In this document: positions 17,393-26,518 of the stretch, one piece after another
How positions within the stretch are numbered: position 1 is the stretch's first letter
Layout: every line of letters begins with the position of its first letter
Virus record (IMG/VR): IMGVR_UViG_3300030090_005362
Span: 1 to 29,038 of that record
DNA length: 29,038 bases
Direction: 5' to 3' (one strand)
Source of the DNA: a virus
Program-made: the position numbers and the translations under genes
The notes under the pieces: generated by a model
What the model was told of the DNA's origin: nothing
The model's database searches: none
The model's input: the letters and a program-made list of their open reading frames with translations, nothing else

Positions 17393-20300
17393 ATGGCACA
17401 AACAACCAATCTAAATGTATCGCCATATTTTGACGATTTTAATGCAGATGATAATTATTATAAAGTTTTATTCAAACCGGGTTTTCCAGTTCAAGCGAGA
17501 GAGTTAACTGGTTTACAGTCCATACTACAGGATCAAATTGCAAAATTTGGTACCCATATGTTCAAAGAGGGTGCAAAAGTTATACCCGGAAATACAACTT
17601 ATAATAGTAATTTTGCTTGTGTAGAAATAAATAATGAGTATCTTGGTGTCACTGTAAAATCATATGTTGATCAATTACTAAATCGTAAAATTGTAGGTTT
17701 AAGAACTGGTGTATCAGCAACTGTTGTAAAAATATTAGATTCAACAGATTCTATAAGAGATAATTTAACATTATACATTAGATATGACACTTCAAGCACA
17801 TCAAACGAAAACTCATCTATTGCGAGTGGTGAATTATTAGCAGCAGATATTGATATTGTTTCTGGGCCAGAAAATAGCACATTTATACCCAAAGGAGAAG
17901 CGTTTGCAGGTGCGATCTCTCAAAATGCAGCATCAATAGCTTCATCTTTCTCAATTTCAGAAGGTGTTTATTTTATAAGAGGAACTTTTGTCAGTGTTGC
18001 ATCTCAAACAATTCTTTTAGATCAATATGGAAACACACCAACTGGAAGAATTGGATTAAGAGTTTTAGAGGAAACTGTTAATTCTGATGAAGATTCATCA
18101 TTAACTGACAACTCAAAAGGATTCAATAACTTTGCAGCACCGGGTGCTGATAGATTAAAGATAAGTTGCTCATTATTTTTCAAACCTTTAGACGATACAA
18201 ACGATGATGATTTTGTTGAATTAGCATCGGTAAGATCTGGTATTCTAAGAACAAGACCAACTACATCTGATTATAATTTACTAAATGATGAACTAGCAAG
18301 AAGAACATTCGCTGAATCTGGTGATTATACCGTTAAACCTTTTTCAATTAGAGTAAGAGAGTCTTTAAATGATGATTTAGGAAATGGTGGTGTATTCGGT
18401 CAAGGTCAAGCAACTGAATCTGGAGTTGTCGCTAATGATGATCTTGCTTTATTCCAAGTATCTGCGGGAAAGGCATTTGTTAAAGGATATGAAATAGAAA
18501 CTATATCATCATCTTTTCTTGATGTTGAGAAACCTAGAACTACAAAGAAAATAGAAAGTCAGAGAGTTAATTATAAAACAGGTGCAACATTAACACTTAA
18601 TAGACAGACAGGATCACCAGAAGTCGGAATTGGTAATACATTTGTAGTGAGTTTGAGAGATCAAAGATCTGATGGTTTACCAACTGGTGGATCTATCGTG
18701 GGATCGGAAATAGGTGTTGCTAGAGTATATGATTTTGTTTTAGAGTCTGGATCATACAATGCAACTAACTCAAATATTAATGAGTATGATATATCACTTT
18801 TTGATGTTCAAACATTCACTAATGTTACATTAAACCAAGCAATTACGTTAAGCACACCTGCTTTTATAAAAGGTAAATTTAGTGGAGCAACTGGATTCTT
18901 AAGATCAAATGCAAGTAACACAACATCTTTATCAATATACGATAGATCTGGTGATTTAGTTCCGAATGAACCATTAATTATTAATGGAGAGGAGAATAGT
19001 AGAATAGCTTTGGCAGTCACATCATTTGGTATTAGTGACGTTAAATCATTATATGCAGGCCCTAATCTAGGAAATGTTGGATCTGCAAAAAGTTTTGTTG
19101 CAGATGTGGTTCAACAAGATTTATTTAATTTTGGAGATGCAACAATAACAGTTGTTAATGGAAAAACTGGTTTAAGTACAATTACATGTGGAAATCCATT
19201 GTTCCCAAGTAGGCTTAAAGTTGGTAATTTACTTACTTTTGGTGGTTTAGATAATGATTTAAAATCTATGGTAAGAATTACAGAGGTTGGGACATCTAGT
19301 ATCTCTGTAACAGGGGTTGCCACAGTTACCGGTGTAACTGAGGGTCAACTACCATTGATTAGTTCTGTTGGCGTTACAACAGGTGCTTTAGATTCAGAGG
19401 TAAATGGATTTTTAAATACACCTGATTTAACATTAATATCAACACCTTTTTCAAGATCTGATGACAACACTCTCTTTACAGAGATGCCAAGAAAAAATGT
19501 ATCAGATGTTGATATATCATCAGCAACTTTAAATATTAGAAAAACTTTTGATGTAACAATAAATGCATCAGATGATCAATTAACAACTGCAGTTTTAGCT
19601 GGAACTAATGAAACATTTTTACCATTTGATGAGGAAAGATACTCACTTATAAGAAAAGATGGAGTTCAAGAAAGATTAACTGATGATAAGTTTGAATTTA
19701 GTGATGGTAATGGGACTTTACAAATAAGTAATATTGGATCAGATTTAAGTGGAAATTTAGATGCCACACTTGTTGCAACATTGGCTAAAACGAGTGTAAC
19801 GGCAAAGGTAAAAAGAAAACAAAGAATAAATTCTCAACTTATAGACAAATCATCTTCAACTGGATCTGGAACTGGGGGTGCAACTTTAAACGACGGATTA
19901 ACTGCTGGTGGATATCCTTTTGGAACTCGTGTGCAAGATGAAAAAATATCTCTTAATACTCCAGATGTTTTAAGAGTATTGGGTATATTTGAGTCTTTAT
20001 CAACAGCAGATCCATCTGCTCCCAAAATGATTTTATCTTCAATTGATAGTCCTGCTGGTAAAACCACAGATTTAATCATAGGTGAAAAAATAAAAGGTTT
20101 ACAATCAGGTGCGGTCGCAGTTGTGGCAGAAATTTTATCAGACTCTCAAATATCATTTGTAATCTTAAATGATATAGGTTTTAGAGAGGGTGAATTTGTA
20201 AACTTTGAAGAGTCAGCAGTGCAAGCTGTGGTTAATACGTTAGATAATGTAAGTAAAAATATTACAGGAAATTATAGTTTTAATACTGGACAAAAATCAA

Positions 20301-23300
20301 CCATATATGATTTTGGATTTATTAAAAGACTTAATGGTAGAAAATCACCCACCAAAAAGATAAAAGTATATTTTGAAAGTGCATATTTTGAAACATCTGA
20401 TGATGGAGATGTTACGGTAAAAAATTCTTATAACGATTTTAATTATAATGGTGACATACAATCAATTAACGGTATAAGAAACACTGATATTATTGATATA
20501 AGACCTAGAGTTTCAAATTATGATGTTACTGAAAGCGAGAGATCTCCACTTGAATTTTTTGGAAGATCTTTTGATGCATCTGGTAATTCAGCAGCAAATG
20601 TTTTAGCATCCGATGAATCAATAATTCTTGATTTTTCTTTCTATCTTGGTAGAATTGATAGAATATTTTTAACAAAAAATGGCAATTTTTCTATTGCAGA
20701 AGGTGCACCCAGTGAAAATCCAGATAAACCAATCGCAGTAGATGATGCTTTAGAAATAGCAGAAGTTGTTTTACCTGCTTATCTCTATAGTGTAAATGAT
20801 GCTGAGATATCATTCTTAAAGCATAAGAGATATCGAATGAAAGATATCCGTGTTCTTGAACAAAGAATTCAAAACTTAGAGTATTATACAACTCTCTCAC
20901 TTTTAGAAACTGATACTGCTAATTTATTTGTTTCTGATGAAAATGGATTAAACAAATTTAAATCTGGATTTTTTGTAGATAATTTTACAACTATTTTACC
21001 TCAAGAAACTGGAGTTGCAGTAAAAAATAGTATTGATATAAAAAGAAAAGAATTAAGATCATCACACTATTGCAATTTAATTGATTTACAAGTTGGCCCA
21101 GTTGAGGGTCAAAATAATATTTTCAATGGTGCTGATCCAGAAGGAACAAATATAAGAAAAACAGGAAATGTCTTAACACTTGATTATGAAGAAACTCCAT
21201 ATCTAACACAGTCTTTTGGAACAAGAACTGAGAGTGTAACACCTTTTATTCTTAATTTTTGGGAGGCATCTCTAGAATTAAGACCCGCATCAGATACTTG
21301 GGTTGATACAGTAAGATTAGATGCAAGAATTATTGAAAGAGAAGGTAATTTTGCTTCAACTGTCGCTGAGGCTGAGAGATCATTTGGTGGTTTTGATCCA
21401 CAAACAGGATTAACAAGCACAATCTGGGAGGGTTGGGATACTGTTTGGACTGGTTCCGGACAAGAATTTACAACTTCAAACAGACAACAAAGAATTCAAC
21501 AAGGTAATCAAATAATAAACCAGCAGATTACAGATACTTTCTTAGAAAGTTTTAGAACAGGAACATCAAATAGATCTGGATCTAGACAATTAATTACTGA
21601 ACAATTTGATCAGGAGTCAATTGGTGATGTGCTTGTCAGCAGTGAAGTAATCCCAAGAATACGTTCAAGAAACGTCTCATTTGATGGAAGAGGATTTAAA
21701 CCTCAATCGAGATTATTCGCATTTTTTGATGGTGTGAATATGACGAAGTATTGTATTCCTAAGTTGATTGAAATATCAATGATATCTGGTGTATTCCAAG
21801 TCGGTGAAACTGTAACAGGAGAGATATTCTCTGAAAATACAGCAGACCCTGCAACAATTAAATTTAGAGTCGCTGTTTCAAATCACAGAGAAGGGCCATT
21901 CGATAATCCCACAAGAATATATGCAAAAAATCCTTACACAACACAAACTGCACTCACAGCGATTGAGACTTATTCAGGTAGTCCGGGAGTTGTACAATTA
22001 TCTGGTGGGGTATTAATACCACCAACTTACTCATCCACATCAACAACAATAAATGTTGATTGTGAATCATTAGCTGAGCAGGCTCAAGGTGATTTCTTTG
22101 GTAGAATCGAAACTGGAATGATATTAAAAGGTGGAACATCAGGTGCTGAAGCTCAAGTGACAGATTTAAGATTGATATCAGACTATGCTGCCACTTGTTT
22201 AGGAAGTTTCTTTATCCCAAATCCAAACATAGTTACAAATCCAACATTCCAATCTGGAAGAAGAACTTTCACATTAATCGATAATGAACAAAATAATAGA
22301 AGTCAAGCATCAACGATCGCATCAGAAGTTTTTGATTCTACAGGCACACTAGAAACAGTTCAAGAAAATATTATTTCACTAAGAAATGCAAGAGTACAAA
22401 ATCAAAGTGTAAATGAAAGTAGATCAGAAAGAGAGGTTACGGGTAGTGTTCTTATCGCATCAAATGTCACAGGTCAAACAGTTGAGCAACAAGTTGATCC
22501 TTTAGCTCAGTCATTCTATGTTGGAGATTCTACTGGTATATTTGCTACAAGTGTAGAAGTTTATTTTCAAACTGTTGATCAAGGAAATATTCCAGTTCAA
22601 CTTGATTTAAGAACAGTCAAACTTGGTGTTCCTAGTCAAGAAGTTCTTCCATTTTCACAATTGACTCTTGATCCTGATCAAATAACAACTTCATCAAATG
22701 GTTCAGTTTCAACAAAGTTTAATTTTAAAGCACCAGTTTACCTATCACCGGGAACAGAATATGCTATCTGTATGTTATCAGCATCCGCAGATTATAGAGT
22801 TTTCATATCAAGGATAGGTGAAAATGATTTAATAACTGATGAGTTTGTATCAAATCAACCAACATTAGGTTCGCTATTCAAGTCTCAAAATGCCTCTACA
22901 TGGGAACCAAGTCAGTGGGAAGATCTTAAATTTATTATCAATCGTGCTGAGTTTTCAACATCTGGATCAGTTGAAATTTACAATCCAATTTTATCTGAGG
23001 GTAATTCACAAATTCCTAAATTACTACCAAATTCTCTGAATTTACAAACTAAAAAAATAAGAATTGGTATTAGTTCTGCGTTTAGTGGAAAAGCTAATGA
23101 TGTGCATCCAACCGTTGGTAATGTTATTTCTCAATCTCAAGATGTGTCAGGAGCGTCTGGTAATTTAGTTGCAACTGCAGGTATCGCTACTGGATCGTTA
23201 ACAGTATCAAGAGTTGGTTTGGGATACACTCCAGCTGGTGGAACATCAGATGGAACTGGAACTACAGTTGCAGGGGTTGCATTAACAACAATTACTGGAA

Positions 23301-25003
23301 GTGGTAGAGATGCTAAAGCGACAGTTCTTTATAAAGAAGGATCAGTGGTTTCTGCTACAATTTCTTCAGGTGGAGAGGGATATACCGTTGGTGATGTTTT
23401 AGGAATAACTACAAGTTTGGGTGTAAATGCAAGATTAACTGTTGCATCCATTGGTAGCACAAGTGAATTAGTTGTTGACAATGTTCAAGGAAAATTTGCA
23501 GTGGGTGCTGGTAAAACTTTATTCTTCTCAGGTGGACTAAATGCGATTGGAGATGTAGGTTTAACAAGTGCGGTAACAGGTTCTGGTGGCGTATATGGAG
23601 CATTCCCAACTACGAGTGGTATCACAACAATAAGTGATGGTTTACATATAGAGGTAAATCACAAAAATCATGGAATGCATCACCAAATTAATAGAGTTGC
23701 AATCTCTGGTGTTGAAAGTGATGTTGCCGAAACTAAACTTACTGCACCATATGCTAATGATTCAACTGCAAATATATCGATTGGTAGTACAAGTGAGTTT
23801 TCAACTTTTGAAAATGTAGGTGTTGCAGCATCTAATCCTGGCTACATTAAGATTAAAAATGAAATAATTAAATACACTGGATTCTCTGGGAATGATCTTA
23901 CTGGTATTACTAGACAACAAGATTCAACACAAGGTCAAAATTATGTTACTGGAGATATTGTGACCAAATATGAATTGGGAGGAGTATCTTTACGAAGAAT
24001 AAATACAACCCATAATCTTGCGAATGTGACTGATGCAAATCCTATCACATTAGATTCATATAAGATTAAATTAGACATGGGTGCTAATGGAATAGGTAGG
24101 ACATCATCTGAAAGTTTCCCTCAACTCAAAGTTAAGGAAACAAAATCAGGTGGAGGAAATAGAATTCATGCCTCACAAAACATGGCGTTTGATTTGATCA
24201 AACCTTTAATACAAAATACCACTGTTCAAGGAACAAATTTAAGTGCGGAGATTAAAACTGTAAGTGGAACAAGTGTGAATACCGGATCTGGACAGGGATC
24301 TGATACTCCATTTGTTGTTCAAGGAACAGAATCCGTAGCTATAAATCAATCCAATTACATGAATACACCTAGAATTATAGCTTCAAGAGTGAATGAAACT
24401 AATAATGATTCAATAACAGTTCTACCGGGTGATAGATCATTTAATATGACACTTAATTTGAACTCTAATGATTCAAGAATATCACCTACGGTTGACATGG
24501 AAAGAATAAGTGCTCTGTTAGTTTCAAATAGAGTTGATAAACTTATTTCAAACTTTAAAACTGATAATCGTGTTGATGGATTAGATACTGATCCTTCAGC
24601 ATTCCAATATATTTCAAAAGAAAATGTATTACAAACATCTGGCACATCATTAAAAGTCGTTCTTGACGCTCATATAAATGAATATACTGATATAAGGGCG
24701 TTCTTTGCTATAAGTGAAAATCCCGGATTTGATCCAATATTTGTACCTTTCCCCGGATTTAATAATCTAAATGAAAGAGGACAAGTTATCTCTATTGATG
24801 AAAGTGATGGAAAAACTGATGCACTAACTCCTCCATCAGAGGCCTCTGGTTTTGTGAGTGATCAACTACAATTCAAAGAATTAACATTTAGTATTAGTGA
24901 TTTACCATCATTTAGAGCATTTAGAGTTAAGTTTGTATTAACATCAACAAATCAGGTTTACGTACCTAGAGTCTCAAATCTTAAAGTAATCGCTCTCGCA
25001 TAA
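17393..25003 (+). CDS. Giant DUF4815-type virion structural protein (2536 residues)
   Basis: The N-terminus (residues 5-66, with NLNVSPYFDDFNADDNYYKV and FPVQARELTGLQSILQDQI) is the DUF4815 type known from structural proteins of marine T4-like phages. Other recognisable blocks are RYRMKDIRVLEQRIQNLEYY (about 1146-1165), LELRPASDTWVDT (about 1293), GRGFKPQSRLFAFFDGVNMT (about 1430-1449), DPLAQSFYVG (about 1702) followed by a beta-rich region with LGSLFKSQNASTWEPSQWED, and a C-terminus ending STNQVYVPRVSNLKVIALA. IxxxGxGY modules (TISSGGEGYTVGD, about 1985), an NEIIKY module (2150-2190) and GGTSGAEAQV recur. It lies in the slot of T4 genes 9 to 12 and wac, none of which is otherwise seen. It may supply peripheral wedge or fibre-attachment functions, but that is inferred from position. 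No signal peptide or enzyme motif is visible. The next ATG overlaps its stop (TAATG). Confidence 0.88.
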   Translation: MAQTTNLNVSPYFDDFNADDNYYKVLFKPGFPVQARELTGLQSILQDQIAKFGTHMFKEGAKVIPGNTTYNSNFACVEINNEYLGVTVKSYVDQLLNRKIVGLRTGVSATVVKILDSTDSIRDNLTLYIRYDTSSTSNENSSIASGELLAADIDIVSGPENSTFIPKGEAFAGAISQNAASIASSFSISEGVYFIRGTFVSVASQTILLDQYGNTPTGRIGLRVLEETVNSDEDSSLTDNSKGFNNFAAPGADRLKISCSLFFKPLDDTNDDDFVELASVRSGILRTRPTTSDYNLLNDELARRTFAESGDYTVKPFSIRVRESLNDDLGNGGVFGQGQATESGVVANDDLALFQVSAGKAFVKGYEIETISSSFLDVEKPRTTKKIESQRVNYKTGATLTLNRQTGSPEVGIGNTFVVSLRDQRSDGLPTGGSIVGSEIGVARVYDFVLESGSYNATNSNINEYDISLFDVQTFTNVTLNQAITLSTPAFIKGKFSGATGFLRSNASNTTSLSIYDRSGDLVPNEPLIINGEENSRIALAVTSFGISDVKSLYAGPNLGNVGSAKSFVADVVQQDLFNFGDATITVVNGKTGLSTITCGNPLFPSRLKVGNLLTFGGLDNDLKSMVRITEVGTSSISVTGVATVTGVTEGQLPLISSVGVTTGALDSEVNGFLNTPDLTLISTPFSRSDDNTLFTEMPRKNVSDVDISSATLNIRKTFDVTINASDDQLTTAVLAGTNETFLPFDEERYSLIRKDGVQERLTDDKFEFSDGNGTLQISNIGSDLSGNLDATLVATLAKTSVTAKVKRKQRINSQLIDKSSSTGSGTGGATLNDGLTAGGYPFGTRVQDEKISLNTPDVLRVLGIFESLSTADPSAPKMILSSIDSPAGKTTDLIIGEKIKGLQSGAVAVVAEILSDSQISFVILNDIGFREGEFVNFEESAVQAVVNTLDNVSKNITGNYSFNTGQKSTIYDFGFIKRLNGRKSPTKKIKVYFESAYFETSDDGDVTVKNSYNDFNYNGDIQSINGIRNTDIIDIRPRVSNYDVTESERSPLEFFGRSFDASGNSAANVLASDESIILDFSFYLGRIDRIFLTKNGNFSIAEGAPSENPDKPIAVDDALEIAEVVLPAYLYSVNDAEISFLKHKRYRMKDIRVLEQRIQNLEYYTTLSLLETDTANLFVSDENGLNKFKSGFFVDNFTTILPQETGVAVKNSIDIKRKELRSSHYCNLIDLQVGPVEGQNNIFNGADPEGTNIRKTGNVLTLDYEETPYLTQSFGTRTESVTPFILNFWEASLELRPASDTWVDTVRLDARIIEREGNFASTVAEAERSFGGFDPQTGLTSTIWEGWDTVWTGSGQEFTTSNRQQRIQQGNQIINQQITDTFLESFRTGTSNRSGSRQLITEQFDQESIGDVLVSSEVIPRIRSRNVSFDGRGFKPQSRLFAFFDGVNMTKYCIPKLIEISMISGVFQVGETVTGEIFSENTADPATIKFRVAVSNHREGPFDNPTRIYAKNPYTTQTALTAIETYSGSPGVVQLSGGVLIPPTYSSTSTTINVDCESLAEQAQGDFFGRIETGMILKGGTSGAEAQVTDLRLISDYAATCLGSFFIPNPNIVTNPTFQSGRRTFTLIDNEQNNRSQASTIASEVFDSTGTLETVQENIISLRNARVQNQSVNESRSEREVTGSVLIASNVTGQTVEQQVDPLAQSFYVGDSTGIFATSVEVYFQTVDQGNIPVQLDLRTVKLGVPSQEVLPFSQLTLDPDQITTSSNGSVSTKFNFKAPVYLSPGTEYAICMLSASADYRVFISRIGENDLITDEFVSNQPTLGSLFKSQNASTWEPSQWEDLKFIINRAEFSTSGSVEIYNPILSEGNSQIPKLLPNSLNLQTKKIRIGISSAFSGKANDVHPTVGNVISQSQDVSGASGNLVATAGIATGSLTVSRVGLGYTPAGGTSDGTGTTVAGVALTTITGSGRDAKATVLYKEGSVVSATISSGGEGYTVGDVLGITTSLGVNARLTVASIGSTSELVVDNVQGKFAVGAGKTLFFSGGLNAIGDVGLTSAVTGSGGVYGAFPTTSGITTISDGLHIEVNHKNHGMHHQINRVAISGVESDVAETKLTAPYANDSTANISIGSTSEFSTFENVGVAASNPGYIKIKNEIIKYTGFSGNDLTGITRQQDSTQGQNYVTGDIVTKYELGGVSLRRINTTHNLANVTDANPITLDSYKIKLDMGANGIGRTSSESFPQLKVKETKSGGGNRIHASQNMAFDLIKPLIQNTTVQGTNLSAEIKTVSGTSVNTGSGQGSDTPFVVQGTESVAINQSNYMNTPRIIASRVNETNNDSITVLPGDRSFNMTLNLNSNDSRISPTVDMERISALLVSNRVDKLISNFKTDNRVDGLDTDPSAFQYISKENVLQTSGTSLKVVLDAHINEYTDIRAFFAISENPGFDPIFVPFPGFNNLNERGQVISIDESDGKTDALTPPSEASGFVSDQLQFKELTFSISDLPSFRAFRVKFVLTSTNQVYVPRVSNLKVIALA

Positions 25004-25227
25004 TGTCTTACATCAAAGTTAAAGATAACGAACATTTTCTTAGGAATACAGAATCTAACTGTATTATCAATACTAATAAATCTGAGTACGAGAGATACAT
25101 GTCTCTTCGTAAAATAAAACAAGGTGAGACAAACAAAGTGGAGAATCTTGAGAGAGATATATCGACACTTAGAAATGAAATCACTGAAATTAAAGATATG
25201 TTAAGGAGTCTGGTAAATGGCAACTAA
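25003..25227 (+). CDS. Small coiled-coil phage protein, 74 residues
   Basis: The ATG shares one base with the stop of the preceding giant gene (TAATG at 25001-25005), so it is probably translated by coupling. The N-terminal half (MSYIKVKDNEHFLRNTESNC, then IINTNKSEYERYM) resembles small conserved proteins of marine T4-like phages, as I recall them. Residues about 45-70 (VENLERDISTLRNEITEIKD) have a clear heptad pattern of Leu and Ile and should form a coiled coil. It lies where T4 has wac (fibritin, a trimeric coiled-coil neck fibre), but it is far shorter and I see no sequence link to fibritin. Its last 11 bases overlap the next gene in another frame. Probably a small virion or assembly protein; function unknown. 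Confidence 0.75.
   Translation: MSYIKVKDNEHFLRNTESNCIINTNKSEYERYMSLRKIKQGETNKVENLERDISTLRNEITEIKDMLRSLVNGN
25203..25208 (+). promoter_or_regulatory. Strong ribosome binding site (AAGGAG) that fixes the start of the 141-residue protein
   Basis: AAGGAG lies within the end of the coiled-coil gene, 8 bases before the ATG at 25217. It is one of the best Shine-Dalgarno matches in the window and supports an 11-base gene overlap instead of a downstream start. Confidence 0.75.
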
Positions 25228-25642
25228 AAAAATTACTTTTGATCCAGAAGCAGGGGTTGCATATCCATGTGACTTGATAATGAATGTCGGTGCTGATTTT
25301 AGTGCAACTTTTAATGTCGTTGACACATCAAATACTGGGTTTAATTTTTCTACCACTAACTCTGTGGGTGTTGGCACGACAACTGGTTGGACAGGATCGT
25401 CTCAAATGACAAAAAGCACAGCGATTGGATCAACTGCTTTTCCTGCAGCTACATTTACAGTTGGCATTGATACAACTGCATCAAGCGGATATGGATTAAC
25501 AATATCTTTAGGATCAACAGATACTAGAAGCGTGAAAGCAGGTCGATATGTGTATGATATTTTAGTTGGATCTGGTGCAACAGTGTATCGAATTGTAGAC
25601 GGAAATATTCAAGTACGTGGTGGTGTATCTTCTGCACCCTAA
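25217..25642 (+). CDS. Beta-rich virion-associated protein, 141 residues, function unknown
   Basis: The start at 25217 is supported by an AAGGAG site, and the frame overlaps the previous gene by 11 bases. The protein is Gly, Ser and Thr rich, with no membrane segment. Residues 1-35 (MATKKITFDP, DLIMNVGADFSATFNV) and the C-terminal block AGRYVYDILVGSGATVYRIV (109-128) followed by DGNIQVRGG resemble small Ig-like or beta-sandwich proteins that I recall near gp13 in marine T4-like phages. The middle (residues 48-105) is a low-complexity Gly-Thr-Ser stretch (SVGVGTTTG) in the same style as the neighbouring giant proteins. Position between the baseplate and neck genes suggests a virion or tail-associated role. 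I do not recognise a named family. Confidence 0.7.
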   Translation: MATKKITFDPEAGVAYPCDLIMNVGADFSATFNVVDTSNTGFNFSTTNSVGVGTTTGWTGSSQMTKSTAIGSTAFPAATFTVGIDTTASSGYGLTISLGSTDTRSVKAGRYVYDILVGSGATVYRIVDGNIQVRGGVSSAP

Positions 25643-25665
25643 ATATTGACAGAGGTATAGTATAA

Positions 25666-26514
25666 ATGGCTCAACCATCAAGTAGATCAACACTAATAGA
25701 TTATTGCAAAAGGCAACTGGGTGCTCCACTGCTTGAGATTAATATTGCCGATGAGCAAACTGAAGACTTATTAGATGATGCGATTCAATATTTTCAAGAA
25801 AGACATTTCAACGGGGTCATACAAACATTTCTAAAGTACAAAGTAAGACAAGTAGATATTGATAGAGCAAGAGGGAGAGGTGGTGATAATGCAGTTGGTA
25901 TTGTTACTACAACAACAAGTGCAACTATAGTTGGTGTATCAACGGAGTTTTCGTTTGAAGAGGATAGCAACTATCTACAGATGCCAAACTCTGTGATAGG
26001 TGTTAATAAACTATTTCATTTTGATGGTGCAAACACAGTAACAAATAATATGTTTAGTGTAAAATATCAGTTATTTTTGAATGATATTGCATTCAATCTT
26101 GGTTATGCTGGTATCTTAAACTACGCAATGACAAAACGATATCTAGAAGATATAAACTTTGCATTAACAACTGAGAAGCAAATAAGATTTAATCAAAGAC
26201 AAGATCGTTTGTATATGGATATGGATTTTTCAGCCATGAGTGTTGATGATTTTCTTGTGATTGATTGTTTTAGAATTATAGATCCAAATGACCATACGGG
26301 AGTATATAATGATTACTTTTTAAAGAGATATCTTACTGCATTAATGAAAAGGCAATGGGGTCAAAATTTAATAAAGTTTCAAGGTGTTAAATTACCCGGT
26401 GGTGTAGAGTTAAATGGTAGACAAATATATGAAGATGGGCAGAGAGAATTAGATGTAATAAGAGAACAAATGTCAAATACTTATGAGTTACCACCTCTCG
26501 ATTTTATAGGATAG
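25666..26514 (+). CDS. gp13: gp13-like neck protein
   Basis: This 282-residue protein (T4 gp13 is 309) belongs to the neck protein that, with gp14, seals the packaged head and forms the docking site for the tail. The N-terminal block LGAPLLEINIADEQTEDLLD (18-37) followed by DAIQYFQERHFNG matches the T4 RLGAPIINVELT...ALELYGEYHFDG region. The C-terminal block RQWGQNLIKFQGVKLPGGVE (about 228-247) with LNGRQIYEDG matches T4 KELNGQ...LPGGVTIDGQRL. The interior YMDMDF...DFLVIDCFR is also typical. No extra modules are visible apart from a short Gly-Thr loop near residues 77-95. A weak GAGG (about 25652) precedes the start. Its stop is 4 bases before the gp14 ATG, so gp13 and gp14 are likely co-translated. 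Confidence 0.93.
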   Translation: MAQPSSRSTLIDYCKRQLGAPLLEINIADEQTEDLLDDAIQYFQERHFNGVIQTFLKYKVRQVDIDRARGRGGDNAVGIVTTTTSATIVGVSTEFSFEEDSNYLQMPNSVIGVNKLFHFDGANTVTNNMFSVKYQLFLNDIAFNLGYAGILNYAMTKRYLEDINFALTTEKQIRFNQRQDRLYMDMDFSAMSVDDFLVIDCFRIIDPNDHTGVYNDYFLKRYLTALMKRQWGQNLIKFQGVKLPGGVELNGRQIYEDGQRELDVIREQMSNTYELPPLDFIG

Positions 26515-26518
26515 TGAT

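Noticed and set aside
25638-25645. CCTAAATA before gp13 as a late promoter
   Set aside because: Two mismatches to TATAAATA; spacing is suggestive but too weak to annotate.
25660-25668. TATAAATG at the gp13 start as a promoter
   Set aside because: It overlaps the ATG itself and cannot give a leader for that gene; one mismatch to the core.
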